NCBI RefSeq assembly: GCF_000621745.1
Contig: NZ_KK211335.1
Span: forward strand, 561,585 to 625,584
DNA length: 64,000 nucleotides
Direction of reading: 5' to 3'
DNA from: Clostridium beijerinckii HUN142
GTDB taxonomy: Bacteria > Bacillota > Clostridia > Clostridiales > Clostridiaceae
The notes under the pieces were generated by a model. The model was given only the letters and a program-made list of their open reading frames with translations. It searched no databases and was not told the DNA's origin. Shown one piece after another: positions 17,286 through 26,463 of this stretch. A program made the position numbers and the translations under genes. The first letter of the stretch is position 1, and each line of letters opens with the position of its first letter.

Positions 17286-17771
17286 ATTAAAGATAGTATA
17301 TGTGATTTAATAAAAAAAGATTTATCTATAATATATAGGTATTTGATTTCCATAGGAGCATCAAAGGAAGATTCAGAGGATATTATACAAGAAACTTTTA
17401 TTAAGACTTATGAAAATATTGATATATTAATCGATGGAAATATAAAAGCATGGATGTTTAAAGTATCTATCAATAAATTTTATACATTGTACAAAAAAAG
17501 TAAAGTTAACATAAGTTTAACTGATGAATTATTGAGTAATATTGAAAGTGAGTTTAGTGTTACTAATATAGATAGTTCATTAGACGTTAATAGAGTTTTG
17601 GCGCTTATGAAAGAGAGCGAAAAGAATTTGTTAGTTTTAAAGTATAGTTCGGGATTATCGTATAAGGAGATAGGAAAGCTGCTTGATATTGAAGAGGGAT
17701 CAGCTAAGACTTTATGCTATAGAGCAAGAAATAGATTCAAGAAAATATGGGAAGGTGAAGAATTTGAGTAA
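17286..17771 (+). CDS. ECF-type RNA polymerase sigma factor (apparent ATT start)
   Basis: Sigma-70 region 2 covers the N-terminal half (IIYRYLISIGASKEDSEDIIQETFIKTYENI) and region 4 the C-terminal half (LLVLKYSSGLSYKEIGKLLDIEEGSAKTLCYRARNRF). The frame is open upstream of the first TTG (17343) as far as a TGA at 17280. The sequence before TTG encodes conserved region 2 residues, so translation must begin earlier. The best fit is ATT 17286, seven bases after GGGGGG. The nearby ATG 17279 is out of frame and abuts the G-run; removal of one C (17285) would join it in frame. It overlaps the anti-sigma gene. Confidence 0.75.
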   Translation: MKDSICDLIKKDLSIIYRYLISIGASKEDSEDIIQETFIKTYENIDILIDGNIKAWMFKVSINKFYTLYKKSKVNISLTDELLSNIESEFSVTNIDSSLDVNRVLALMKESEKNLLVLKYSSGLSYKEIGKLLDIEEGSAKTLCYRARNRFKKIWEGEEFE

Positions 17772-18792
17772 AGATATTGACGAATTGTTTTCTGATAGAA
17801 TGGAAGAAGAAATAAAAAAAGAAGTGAAAAAGAAAAGAAACAAATTAAATGTGAAACTTATTGCAATTGGAATTATTTCAACTTTAATTATAATTATCGT
17901 TGGAAATCTGGCTTTAAATGTTGTAAGTAATAAATATGTAGAGAGTTCATATTCAAAAGAGAAAATAATAAAGCAGTTAGAATATTCTATAATGTATCCC
18001 GATGAGTATATAGGAGAAGAAAGGTGCATTGGAATAGGATATTTTAAGTATGAGACTGTTGATTATATTAGTAAAAGGATAGGAAGCAGGGTTCTTTTTG
18101 CTGGGTCAAAAACTAATAATAGAAGTATATTTGATAATAAGTTTGAAAAAGTTGATCAAGGTGGACGGACAATAAGTAACATTCCTTTAAATGATGATAT
18201 AAATAAAAGGTATAGTACTGCATATGGATTAAGAGAATTACATTTTCTATATCCGTATGTCCATTATGCAAGTAATATATATGAATATGAAACAGATAAA
18301 AATAAAGGTACAGAAGATGAAATATCGGCAGGTAAAGAGAACACAATAAATGATTTTCATTTTTTAGATGAAATAGATGATAATAAAATGGTAGAAATGG
18401 CTTTGTCTTTTGATAAATACTATACTTATGAAGAAGTAAATAGTATTTTGGATAGTAACCTAATAACATTTTACTGGGTAGATAATAATTCAGATGAGGA
18501 AAAGAAACATATTATTGAAGTTAATAATCCAGCATTCGATGTTATTGGAATAAAATCTATTGATGGAGCAGGAGAGTTTAGAAGTGATACAGACGGTAGA
18601 ATGCAAAACTTTAAGGCAGCGATTAAACAGTTAAAGGATATTGGGAAGACTCAGTATATAAAAAATATCGATGAGAATGATATTAGAATAATTGGAGCTG
18701 TAGTGGTTGGAAGTCCAAAAGAACTAAAGGAGATGAAGAACAATCCTATTATAAAACATGCTGTCTTAGGCACTGTGGTTGATAAATATTAA
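17764..18792 (+). CDS. membrane anti-sigma factor (sigma regulator N/C domain type)
   Basis: Starts at TTG 17764, overlapping the sigma gene by eight bases with GGGAAGGTGAAG upstream; the open frame before this TTG is sigma-gene shadow. An N-terminal cytoplasmic segment rich in Lys and Glu (1-37) is followed by one membrane span (about 38-58). A large extracytoplasmic domain follows, with YSIMYPDEYIGEERC and DVIGIKSIDGAGEF. This fits the Firmicutes family with sigma-regulator N- and C-terminal domains. It should hold the preceding ECF factor inactive until an envelope signal arrives. No protease gene is adjacent. Confidence 0.75.
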   Translation: MSKDIDELFSDRMEEEIKKEVKKKRNKLNVKLIAIGIISTLIIIIVGNLALNVVSNKYVESSYSKEKIIKQLEYSIMYPDEYIGEERCIGIGYFKYETVDYISKRIGSRVLFAGSKTNNRSIFDNKFEKVDQGGRTISNIPLNDDINKRYSTAYGLRELHFLYPYVHYASNIYEYETDKNKGTEDEISAGKENTINDFHFLDEIDDNKMVEMALSFDKYYTYEEVNSILDSNLITFYWVDNNSDEEKKHIIEVNNPAFDVIGIKSIDGAGEFRSDTDGRMQNFKAAIKQLKDIGKTQYIKNIDENDIRIIGAVVVGSPKELKEMKNNPIIKHAVLGTVVDKY

Positions 18793-18841
18793 TTAAAGGG
18801 AAAAATTTAATTTTAGTAGTAATAATGCAATAGTTGATTAT

Positions 18842-18880
18842 GAAAGTAACTTTTGGTTCTAGACTGAAAGTTACTTTTTC
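18842..18880 (+). terminator. Rho-independent terminator after the anti-sigma gene
   Basis: GAAAGTAACTTTT pairs with AAAGTTACTTTTTC across a loop of about 12 bases, followed by a T-rich end. Copy 2 of the intergenic repeat begins two bases later. Confidence 0.65.
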
Positions 18881-18881
18881 T

Positions 18882-19032
18882 ATTCTCTATGAATTTATAT
18901 TGTAATGAAATCTGTGGGCATTGTGCCCCTTGTGGGTATAAATCATGGAAAATACTGATTCAGAAGGTCATGTTTTAAATGAGAATAAAAAAAGAAAATA
19001 TATTCGCCTACATAAAATGTTCTTATATGCAG
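18882..19032 (+). repeat. intergenic repeat element, copy 2
   Basis: Same orientation and same border sequences as copy 1 (ATTCTCT at the left, AAAATGTTCTTATATGCAG at the right). It again lies directly after a terminator and about 90 bases before a gene. It differs by a block of about 24 bases near 18916-18940 that contains a GGGCA-TTG-TGCCC hairpin. No cyclic di-GMP aptamer precedes this copy. The rest of the 18793-19121 gap holds only the terminator at 18842. Confidence 0.7.
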
Positions 19033-19121
19033 AGATGTATATATTTTTCAAGCTAAGGTTAATATAGTAAATGATTTTATAAGGTTAAAATATTAAGCAT
19101 ATATTACGAGGAGAGTAAAGC

Positions 19122-20582
19122 ATGAGCATGTTTAGAACAAAGTTAATTGATAATATTATAGGGCTTGTTGAAAAATGTTACTACATTATATTAATAGTTA
19201 TATTGATAGTTGCATCCTTTAATATATTTAACAATTTAGGGGTCATTCCTATTTATAGCTGGGATGAGGCACGACATGGTGTTAGCGCTTATGAGATGAT
19301 AAAAAATAGTAATTATATAGTAAATACATATGCTTATAAAAACGATTATTGGAACTTAAAACCACCAATAAGCTTTTGGACAATAGCTATTGGATATAAG
19401 ATTGCAGGATTTAATGCTTTAGGACTAAGATTATTTTCTGCATTTGCAGCCATAATAACTATAGTGCTTGTAGCAATTTTTAGTTTGAATATCTATGGGA
19501 GATTGACATCGCTGATTGCGACAACTGTGCTAACAACAACAATCCCATTTATTACAGAGCATTGTGCAAGGACAGGAGATGCAGATGCCATATACGTTTT
19601 GTTTTTTACAATATCAGTAATGTCGTTGATTTTGGTGGAAAGGAGTAAAAAATGGATATACGTATTTGGATTATCATTTTCAGCAGCTTTTTTAACTAAA
19701 AGTTTTCATGCAGGTAATATCTTTGTTATAGGAATACTATATTTAATATTTAGTAAAAATTTATTTAAATTAACATTAAAGCAAATTTTGACATTAGCAT
19801 TGAGTGCATCTTTTCCCATTATTATATGGGCAATCTTGAGATATGCCAATGATGGAATAGATTTTTTTAAGACTATGATAGAATTTGATTTGCTAGCAAG
19901 AACATCAAGACCTTTAGAAGGGCATATTGGCGGAAAGTGTTACTACATTGAACATTTGCAATGGTCATATTTTTACTGGAATCTTGTATTTGTAGCTGTT
20001 AGTATGACATATTTAGCTATAGCGCATAGATATATTACAGACAGGAAGTTAATAAATTGTAATTTGGTAATATGGGTGTCAATGATTATTCCTTTCATAT
20101 TATATACTCTCTCAAAAACGAAAATTTCATGGTATGTTTTACCGATATATCCTGCCGCAGCAATATGGATAGGATATGCATCAGGTTTTATATTAAAAGA
20201 GCGTAATAGAAATTTTGCTACACAAATAGTGTTGGTTGCTATGATTATATTATCCATATATAAAAGTGAAGAAGTTATAGTAACTAGAATTTCAAATCCA
20301 AAAGAGGACTTGAGTCAAGAGCTTATTAAGGAAATCGGAAACTTGCCAGAATATCATGGAGAAAAAATGTATGTAAATCATTTTGAGCAAAGCTATTGGC
20401 TGGATAGTGAGCTTTATGCAGATTTGACTCCATTAGAAGGTGGTATAGAAGGATTTTTGAAAGATAAGGAAGATAAAACATTATTATTTATTAAAAAAGA
20501 AGATTTGGACTCACTTGGAAATGAAAAAGATAATTTAAAAGTTATACTTGAAAATGATGAGGCCTATATTTTTGCAAAATAA
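19122..20582 (+). CDS. GT39/ArnT-like membrane glycosyltransferase
   Basis: Multi-pass membrane protein (about 10-12 segments) of the PMT/ArnT superfamily, which transfers sugars from polyprenyl-phosphate carriers to lipids or proteins outside the membrane. The first outer loop carries WDEARHGVSAYEM (catalytic Asp-Glu), then YWNLKPPISFW, both family hallmarks. A C-terminal soluble tail of about 110 residues ends the 486-residue protein. Strong CGAGGAGAG before the ATG. It lies downstream of the sigma/anti-sigma pair but is separated by a terminator and repeat copy 2, so it is likely a separate transcript. Acceptor unknown. Confidence 0.82.
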   Translation: MSMFRTKLIDNIIGLVEKCYYIILIVILIVASFNIFNNLGVIPIYSWDEARHGVSAYEMIKNSNYIVNTYAYKNDYWNLKPPISFWTIAIGYKIAGFNALGLRLFSAFAAIITIVLVAIFSLNIYGRLTSLIATTVLTTTIPFITEHCARTGDADAIYVLFFTISVMSLILVERSKKWIYVFGLSFSAAFLTKSFHAGNIFVIGILYLIFSKNLFKLTLKQILTLALSASFPIIIWAILRYANDGIDFFKTMIEFDLLARTSRPLEGHIGGKCYYIEHLQWSYFYWNLVFVAVSMTYLAIAHRYITDRKLINCNLVIWVSMIIPFILYTLSKTKISWYVLPIYPAAAIWIGYASGFILKERNRNFATQIVLVAMIILSIYKSEEVIVTRISNPKEDLSQELIKEIGNLPEYHGEKMYVNHFEQSYWLDSELYADLTPLEGGIEGFLKDKEDKTLLFIKKEDLDSLGNEKDNLKVILENDEAYIFAK

Positions 20583-20693
20583 TATAATTATGGTTTTTTG
20601 TTGACGAAATTCATTACGAATTATACAATAGAAAAAGTGTTTTGTTTAATATTATATATATAAAATTTAAAATTGAGTCAGGAGATGACTAGC

Positions 20694-22049
20694 ATGAATG
20701 AATCAACGCAAAAGAATAAGGAAACTGTTATTCCTAAAGGTTTAAAAAAAGAAATAGGACTTATTGAAGCTATTACTATAGTTATAGGGGTAGTTATAGG
20801 GTCAGGAATTTTCTTTAAGGCGTCATCAGTGTTTAAAAATGCAGGGACACCAACTCTGGGAATAATGGCTTGGGTGATTGGTGGATGTATAACGATAGCT
20901 TCAGCTTTAACAGTTGCTGAAATTGCAGTAGCAATTCCTAAGACAGGTGGAGTTTTTGTCTATATTAAAGAGTTATATAGTGAAAAATGGGCATTTTTAT
21001 TTGGTTGGATGCAGACGTTAATCTATGTACCAGGGGTGGCAGCTGCATTATCAATAGTTTTTGTTACTCAAGCAACTTATTTTATTCCAGATTTAACACC
21101 TATGATACAGAAAATATTCGCTATATGCATTCTGTTTTTTGTAATGGCTTTAAATGTTCTATCATCAAGACTTGGTGGGAAGGTTCAAGTAATTTCTACA
21201 ATTGGTAAGCTTGTTCCAATAATTTTTATTGTTATATTTGGATTAATAAATGGTACAGCTCATGATTTCTCGACAACTGTATTTGCTTCAAATACATCAG
21301 GAGCAGCAGGATTCGGAGCTGCAATACTGGGGACTCTATGGGCTTACGACGGATGGATTAGCGTAGGAAATATGGCTGGGGAGCTTAAAAATCCAGAAAA
21401 AGATCTCCCAAAGTCAATAATAATGGGATTAATAGCAATAATAATAGTGTATATATTAATTAATGTAGCAATAATAAATATAATGCCAGTTAACGATGTA
21501 ATACTTTCTTCCAAGCCAGCTTCAGATGCAGCGGTAATATTGTTTGGAAATATGGGAGCGGCTTTAATCGCAGTAGGCATAATGATTTCTATTTTTGGAG
21601 CGCTAAATGGATATCTAATGACAGGGGTTAGAATACCTTTTGCTATGGCTCAGGATAATCTTTTCCCTTTTCCCAAATTTTTTGGGAAAATCAATGAAAA
21701 ATTTGAGACTCCTATAAATACATTTGCTTTTGAAGTATTACTAGCAAGTTTATATGTATTAAGTGGATCTTTTGACAAACTTACAAATTTAGCTGTATTT
21801 GTAATGTGGATATTTTTTGTTATGTGCGTATGTGGGATTTTTATATTGAGGCGTAAACATAAAGAATTAAAAACTTCATACAAAGTTCCTTTATATCCAA
21901 TTGTTCCATTGATTGGAATAGTTGGTGGGCTGTACATATTAATAAGTACTTTTATAACAGATTCATTAAGTGCAATATATGGAATAGGAATAACTTTAAT
22001 AGGTCTTCCAGTTTATTTTTATATAAGAAAAAAATATAAAAGAGATTAA
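20694..22049 (+). CDS. APC-superfamily amino acid permease
   Basis: Twelve-segment secondary transporter of the L-type/SteT-like branch. The first helix carries VIGVVIGSGIFFKASSVF, the substrate-binding GSGIF kink of APC carriers, and the sixth carries WAYDGWISVGNMAGELKNPEKDLP. Start chosen at ATG 20694 (451 aa) because AGGAG lies nine bases before it; a TTG at 20673 is in frame. It probably exchanges or imports a neutral amino acid. A terminator follows at 22064. Confidence 0.85.
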   Translation: MNESTQKNKETVIPKGLKKEIGLIEAITIVIGVVIGSGIFFKASSVFKNAGTPTLGIMAWVIGGCITIASALTVAEIAVAIPKTGGVFVYIKELYSEKWAFLFGWMQTLIYVPGVAAALSIVFVTQATYFIPDLTPMIQKIFAICILFFVMALNVLSSRLGGKVQVISTIGKLVPIIFIVIFGLINGTAHDFSTTVFASNTSGAAGFGAAILGTLWAYDGWISVGNMAGELKNPEKDLPKSIIMGLIAIIIVYILINVAIINIMPVNDVILSSKPASDAAVILFGNMGAALIAVGIMISIFGALNGYLMTGVRIPFAMAQDNLFPFPKFFGKINEKFETPINTFAFEVLLASLYVLSGSFDKLTNLAVFVMWIFFVMCVCGIFILRRKHKELKTSYKVPLYPIVPLIGIVGGLYILISTFITDSLSAIYGIGITLIGLPVYFYIRKKYKRD

Positions 22050-22063
22050 TATTATATAGCAAT

Positions 22064-22107
22064 ACAGACTAAGTAATTAAAATCAATTACTTAGTCTGTA
22101 CTTTTTA
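22064..22107. terminator. terminator between converging permease and activase genes
   Basis: ACAGACTAAGTAATT pairs perfectly with AATTACTTAGTCTGT around six bases, followed by ACTTTTTA. It lies between two converging transcripts and probably serves the plus strand mainly. Confidence 0.75.
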
Positions 22108-22143
22108 TCCTTAATTCTGTAAGAAACAACTATGTTTTTATAA

Positions 22144-23118
22144 CTAAGCACCTTTTGTGATATTTTGATTAATAGTATTGGTCCATTTTCCACAGCGATC
22201 TCCAAAGCATCCTATTATTATATTATCATCTTCTATTCTTACAACTTCGCACCTATTAGAGCAGCCTTCACACTCAAAGCTAGTGGAAATAAAACTAGAA
22301 TCAGCAATATCAAAACCTCTAAAGTTAGTACCACCGGTTTTATCAACAGTTTCTTTAGCAATAATTGCGGCACCTATGGCTCCCATAACATTATAATGTT
22401 CCGGAATGTATACTTCACAGCCTAAAGCTTTTTCAAAAGATGCCTTCATACCTTTGTTGGCTGCTACACCACCCTGAAAGAATATTTTAGGGCATATTTC
22501 TTTTCCTTTCCCAATATCATTGAGATAATTTCTAACAAGGGCTTCGCATAACCCGTTTATAATATCAGACTCATTATAACCAAGCTGTTGTTTGTGTATC
22601 ATATCAGACTCGGCAAAAACTGCACATCTTCCAGCTATTCTTAGTGGAGTTGTTGATTTTAAAGCATAATCTCCAAACTCTTCTATTGGAATTCCTAATC
22701 TTTCAGCTTGCCTATCAAGAAATGATCCAGTTCCAGCTGCACAGACATTGTTCATTGCAAAGTCTATGGCAACTCCATCTTTTAATATTATTATTTTTGA
22801 ATCCTGTCCCCCTATTTCTAAAATTGTCTTAACATCGTTATCTATAGCAAGTGCAGCACATGCGTGAGCTGTTATCTCATTTTTTACTGCATCTGCTCCA
22901 AGGATAGAGGATGCAATTTGCCTTCCACTACCTGTAGTACCAACAGCTTTGATTTGTTCATCCTCATATTTCTCTTTCAAGATTTTAAAACCTTCTTGAA
23001 TTGCATTTATTGGCTTTCCTTTTGTTCTTAGATATAGTTTATCAACGACATTCAGATTATCATCTAAAAGAACAATGTCAGTACTTACTGAGCCGACATC
23101 AACACCTAAATAATACAT
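22144..23118 (-). CDS. 2-hydroxyacyl-CoA dehydratase activase-type ATPase (HgdC/BadF family)
   Basis: Actin-fold ATPase of the archerase family, which uses ATP to drive an electron onto a partner iron-sulfur enzyme. Motifs: GVDVGSVSTDIVLLD (phosphate 1), GTTGSGRQIA, EIGGQDSKIIIL (phosphate 2), NNVCAAGTGSFLD (cluster cysteine) and GRCAVFAESDM (second cluster cysteine). A C-terminal extension holds CEGCSNRC and CFGDRCGKW, additional cysteines seen in DUF2229-linked activases. It overlaps the upstream gene by 13 bases and is last in a three-gene operon. No canonical dehydratase subunit pair is present in the window. Confidence 0.85.
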   Translation of the reverse strand: MYYLGVDVGSVSTDIVLLDDNLNVVDKLYLRTKGKPINAIQEGFKILKEKYEDEQIKAVGTTGSGRQIASSILGADAVKNEITAHACAALAIDNDVKTILEIGGQDSKIIILKDGVAIDFAMNNVCAAGTGSFLDRQAERLGIPIEEFGDYALKSTTPLRIAGRCAVFAESDMIHKQQLGYNESDIINGLCEALVRNYLNDIGKGKEICPKIFFQGGVAANKGMKASFEKALGCEVYIPEHYNVMGAIGAAIIAKETVDKTGGTNFRGFDIADSSFISTSFECEGCSNRCEVVRIEDDNIIIGCFGDRCGKWTNTINQNITKGA

Positions 23119-24197
23119 TTTTGCTTTCTCCTTTCCAATAGATCTAGGAATGCTTCTATTCTTGTAATATATCCTGTTTCACCCGTCATTTCGTCAACCA
23201 CAAGAGTTAAAATAGGAAAATTCTTATCTTTAGATATGGAAGGAAGCACCGCTTTACAAACAATTTCTGGCATACATCCCATAGGGAATATCTGTATGGC
23301 ACCATCAAATCCATCATGTGCCGCCATTACTGCTTCTCCAATGCATTCTCGTGCGTGTCCTCCAATATATAATGGAAGATATTCTTTAGAAGCTTTTCGT
23401 ATATCTAAAGAGTTCATTCCAACAACTGACATAATAGAGTTTTTAGCCCACCAACTTGGTGTAAGTTTTCTTTGGGTTGAAACTCCATATTCCATAAGTT
23501 TATCCTCAATAAAAAGGTTTGAAAATGGTTCGATTATTGTATAGATTTCTCCTATTATTGCTACTTTTATTGGATTCCTATCACTACATATCTCCAGGGA
23601 ATCTAGTCTTTTATCATATTTGTTTAGTATTTTTATCATCTCATTAGGGCTATTACTATTTTCAGCATCAATTTTACATTTGCTTAAGAGCTTTTTACAT
23701 TCATTTTTATTTTTTTCATATCCTGCTAAGTAATGTGCTTTTGCCTCTATTTTATCTATTAGATTTAAAACTTTAAATCCTATACGTAATGCATTTAGCT
23801 TTTGCGGCATATTTTTATTGCTGCTAGATGAGATGGAAGATATCCTATTTAGAAATTCTTTTGGGCCTATTTCTGACGGTTTATCTAATACAATAAAATT
23901 TAAATTATGTCCCAATTTTTTTAGAGTGTTTATTTGGAGCTCGCAATATTCTCCATATCTGCAAGGTCCGCAGCTTCCGGTAATTATTATTGTATCTGCG
24001 CCTTGTTCGATTCCCTGTATGTAATTTCCCATCATAAGTTTAAATGGGAGGCACATATCATCTGGAGAATACATAGATCCTATTTCTAATGATTTTTTAC
24101 TGTTGAATTCTGGAATTATATAGTCTATGCCAAGAGTATCAAACACTGCTTTAGTAACCAGATATGTATTTCCCAAATGAGGCATCATAATTTTCAT
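23106..24197 (-). CDS. HgdB-like component of an activase system
   Basis: A 363-residue protein related to the 2-hydroxyacyl-CoA dehydratase/activase-associated family. It begins MKIMMPHLGNTYLVTKAVFD and keeps candidate cluster cysteines in MYSPDDMCLPFKLMMGN, GSCGPCRYGEYCELQ and the QIFPMGCMPEIVCK block. The last block and VDEMTGETGYITRIEAFLDLLERR closely parallel the neighbouring 297-residue protein. In many Clostridia these pieces are fused into one giant activase polypeptide; here they are separate. AAGGAAG precedes the start. The substrate enzyme is unknown. Confidence 0.75.
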   Translation of the reverse strand: MKIMMPHLGNTYLVTKAVFDTLGIDYIIPEFNSKKSLEIGSMYSPDDMCLPFKLMMGNYIQGIEQGADTIIITGSCGPCRYGEYCELQINTLKKLGHNLNFIVLDKPSEIGPKEFLNRISSISSSSNKNMPQKLNALRIGFKVLNLIDKIEAKAHYLAGYEKNKNECKKLLSKCKIDAENSNSPNEMIKILNKYDKRLDSLEICSDRNPIKVAIIGEIYTIIEPFSNLFIEDKLMEYGVSTQRKLTPSWWAKNSIMSVVGMNSLDIRKASKEYLPLYIGGHARECIGEAVMAAHDGFDGAIQIFPMGCMPEIVCKAVLPSISKDKNFPILTLVVDEMTGETGYITRIEAFLDLLERRKQKCII

Positions 24198-24201
24198 AAC
24201 A

Positions 24202-25095
24202 TTACTTCCTTTCTAACATGTCGACAAAGGCTTCTATTCTTGTGTCAAATCCAGATTCTCCAGTATGTTCATCAACTTTTAATACTAAGAAAGGAAAATC
24301 TTTCACTTTTTGTTTTATAAGATCTATAACAACAGAATCAATACCACAAGCAAACGAAGATATGTATACTATACCGTTAATTTTTTTATTTTCTGCTAAG
24401 TATGTAGATGCCCCGTAAGCATTTTTTGCAAATGTCCAGAAAGGTCTTTTAAATAATTCAGTTGTTTTGTCAGCAATAGAGGCTTCGTCTATAAATTCTT
24501 CCGTTATAATACCAACACCTAATTTATTTAATTTTTTCACTAAGTTCATATTCACAAATTTATCATAGATATTATAAGGATGGCCAATTAGAGCTATATT
24601 TAATTTATAGCCATAGCTTTTAATTCCTATTTCATATTCATCTTGTGCTATTAAAGCTTTATTATAAGCATCCCGAATTCTTTTTTTGTTTGTTGTTATT
24701 AATCCTCCAGTTGAAACTATCCATTTATATAATTTTTCTTTTGACGTTGCATAAATAGGAACCATAGTAACTTTTGGCATATTGGGAATGCTATTTATGA
24801 TCATTTCAGGTAAGCTGCAAAATTTGGGACAGATAAATTCATGTTCACTTAATTGCATAATTCTAGGGATAACCATTAAATCACATTTATCTTTTATTGC
24901 ATTTACATGGCCATGAAAAATTTTAATAGGCAAACATGCTTCGTTTACACAGTTTTTTACACCTTCATCAAGTATTGTTTTGTTTGTATCTGGTGATCTA
25001 ACAATATCTGCACCAAGTTCAGAAAAGAACTTCTCAAGGAAAGCAGAATATTTGTAATTTAATAGTCCATTGGGAATTCCAACCTTCATATACAT
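24202..25095 (-). CDS. acyl-CoA dehydratase activase-related protein (DUF2229 type)
   Basis: First gene of the three-gene minus-strand operon, four bases before the next. It begins VGIPNGLLNYKYSAFLEKFF and continues with NEACLPIKIFHGHV, CPKFCSLPEMI and SSFACGIDSVV, with cysteines positioned like those of DUF2229 activase-associated proteins. It ends VLKVDEHTGESGFDTRIEAFVDMLERK, nearly the same ending as its neighbour. Two starts are possible (25095, or 25089 with better spacing to AGGAG). Likely forms part of an iron-sulfur electron-activation complex; reaction unknown. Confidence 0.75.
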   Translation of the reverse strand: MYMKVGIPNGLLNYKYSAFLEKFFSELGADIVRSPDTNKTILDEGVKNCVNEACLPIKIFHGHVNAIKDKCDLMVIPRIMQLSEHEFICPKFCSLPEMIINSIPNMPKVTMVPIYATSKEKLYKWIVSTGGLITTNKKRIRDAYNKALIAQDEYEIGIKSYGYKLNIALIGHPYNIYDKFVNMNLVKKLNKLGVGIITEEFIDEASIADKTTELFKRPFWTFAKNAYGASTYLAENKKINGIVYISSFACGIDSVVIDLIKQKVKDFPFLVLKVDEHTGESGFDTRIEAFVDMLERK

Positions 25096-25404
25096 TTCAC
25101 TCCTATAAAACTCATGCTCATTATTATATTTTTTTCAAAATTGCTAGAATTATTCATAAAAATTGGATTGATTTATATTTTTATTTAAAGTTTTACATTA
25201 AATTATTAAAATACCATTTTATCTATATTAAAAATAACAAAGTGTTTTCTGGATATATCTATATAAGTTGTTGTGGATGGTATTCTTTTATAGTATACTT
25301 ACTTGGAAATTTATATATTTAAGGGATCTATAATAACTTTTGAGTTCTTGACCTCTTAAGTCCATATTTTAAGATCTATGTACAAGGAAGGAAATGACAT
25401 AAAT
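25096..25404. other. divergent intergenic region
   Basis: About 300 A/T-rich bases between the activase operon (minus) and the DMT transporter gene (plus). TATAGTATAC near 25292 is a plausible -10 for the plus strand, but the -35 is poor. I see no terminator, riboswitch or small gene. Confidence 0.4.
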
Positions 25405-26358
25405 ATGAAAAATAAATCACATGTAATTCCATACTTTACTGCTATAATAACTAATTTTATTTTTGGATTAAGCTTCTTGTTTTCGAAGCAAGCATTAAGT
25501 GTAGCTACACCAATGGAATTACTTTCGTTTAGATTCTTAGCAGCTTTGCTAATAATGACAATTTTGATATTTTTAAAAGTAATAAAGGTAAATTATAAAA
25601 ATAAGCCTATGAAATGGCTTGTTATTTTGGCTTTTATAGAGCCTATAGTTTATTTTATCTTTGAAACTTATGGAATTAAGAACACATCTTCATCCTTAGG
25701 TGGACTTATGATTGCTCTTATACCTATAGTTGTAACAGTTCTAGCTGTGTATCTATTAAAAGAAAAACCATCTGTTAAGCAAATCGTAAGCATAATACTT
25801 TCGGTATCTGGAGTAATACTGATAATTCTTATGGAAAATTCTAATGATTCAGGAGGGAGCACTCTATTAGGAATTATACTTCTAGGAGGAGCTGTGTTTT
25901 CAGCTGCATTATTTAATATAATAGCAAGAAAAATATCACAACAATTTACAGCGATTGAAGTAACATACTTTATGATGCTTGTTGGAGCTATATTTTTTAA
26001 TATTGTTTCAATTACTAATCACGTAATAAATGGGAACTTATCAGAATATTTTATACCATTAAGAAGTATAAATTTTATAGTATCTATATTATATCTTGGA
26101 ATATTATCTTCAGTTGTAGCATATTTTTTGGCTAATTATACGCTTTCTAAAATGGAAGCATCTAGATCAGCTGTATTTGCAAATATATCAACTATAGTAT
26201 CTATAGCAGCTGGTGTACTTGTATTACATGAAAACTTCCAATTATATCATGTGATAGGATCAGTGATGATTCTAGCGGGTGTATGGGGAACCAATTATTA
26301 TCAAAAAAAGCTTAATTCAGAAGAGTTTACATCAACTGTCGGTTCTTTTGAACAATAA
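25405..26358 (+). CDS. EamA/DMT-family transporter
   Basis: Ten predicted membrane segments arranged as two EamA repeats. The first repeat starts with IPYFTAIITNFIFGLSFLFS; the second follows the loop ENSNDSGGSTLLGIILLGGAVF. The drug/metabolite transporter superfamily mostly exports amino acids, nucleosides or other metabolites; no substrate can be assigned. I prefer ATG 25405, preceded by AAGGAAGG, to ATG 25378, which has no site upstream. It appears to be a single gene. Confidence 0.82.
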   Translation: MKNKSHVIPYFTAIITNFIFGLSFLFSKQALSVATPMELLSFRFLAALLIMTILIFLKVIKVNYKNKPMKWLVILAFIEPIVYFIFETYGIKNTSSSLGGLMIALIPIVVTVLAVYLLKEKPSVKQIVSIILSVSGVILIILMENSNDSGGSTLLGIILLGGAVFSAALFNIIARKISQQFTAIEVTYFMMLVGAIFFNIVSITNHVINGNLSEYFIPLRSINFIVSILYLGILSSVVAYFLANYTLSKMEASRSAVFANISTIVSIAAGVLVLHENFQLYHVIGSVMILAGVWGTNYYQKKLNSEEFTSTVGSFEQ

Positions 26359-26463
26359 GCTATATGAATGCATTAGTCTTCCTTCTTAATGAATTAAAAT
26401 TAAAATTTCCAAATTTTTCTTTAATTATGTAAACAATTCTGGTAATATTTACTAGGGAGGGGG

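Noticed and set aside
18113..18469. 118-codon open frame on the minus strand inside the anti-sigma gene
   Set aside because: No ribosome binding site and a composition (His, Tyr, Leu rich) typical of the reverse of an A/T-rich gene; the plus-strand gene has domains and a coupled neighbour.
18990..19075. Short frame beginning MRIKKENIF in repeat copy 2 as a small gene
   Set aside because: The frame is not kept in copy 1 and has no ribosome binding site; the similarity between copies is at DNA level only.
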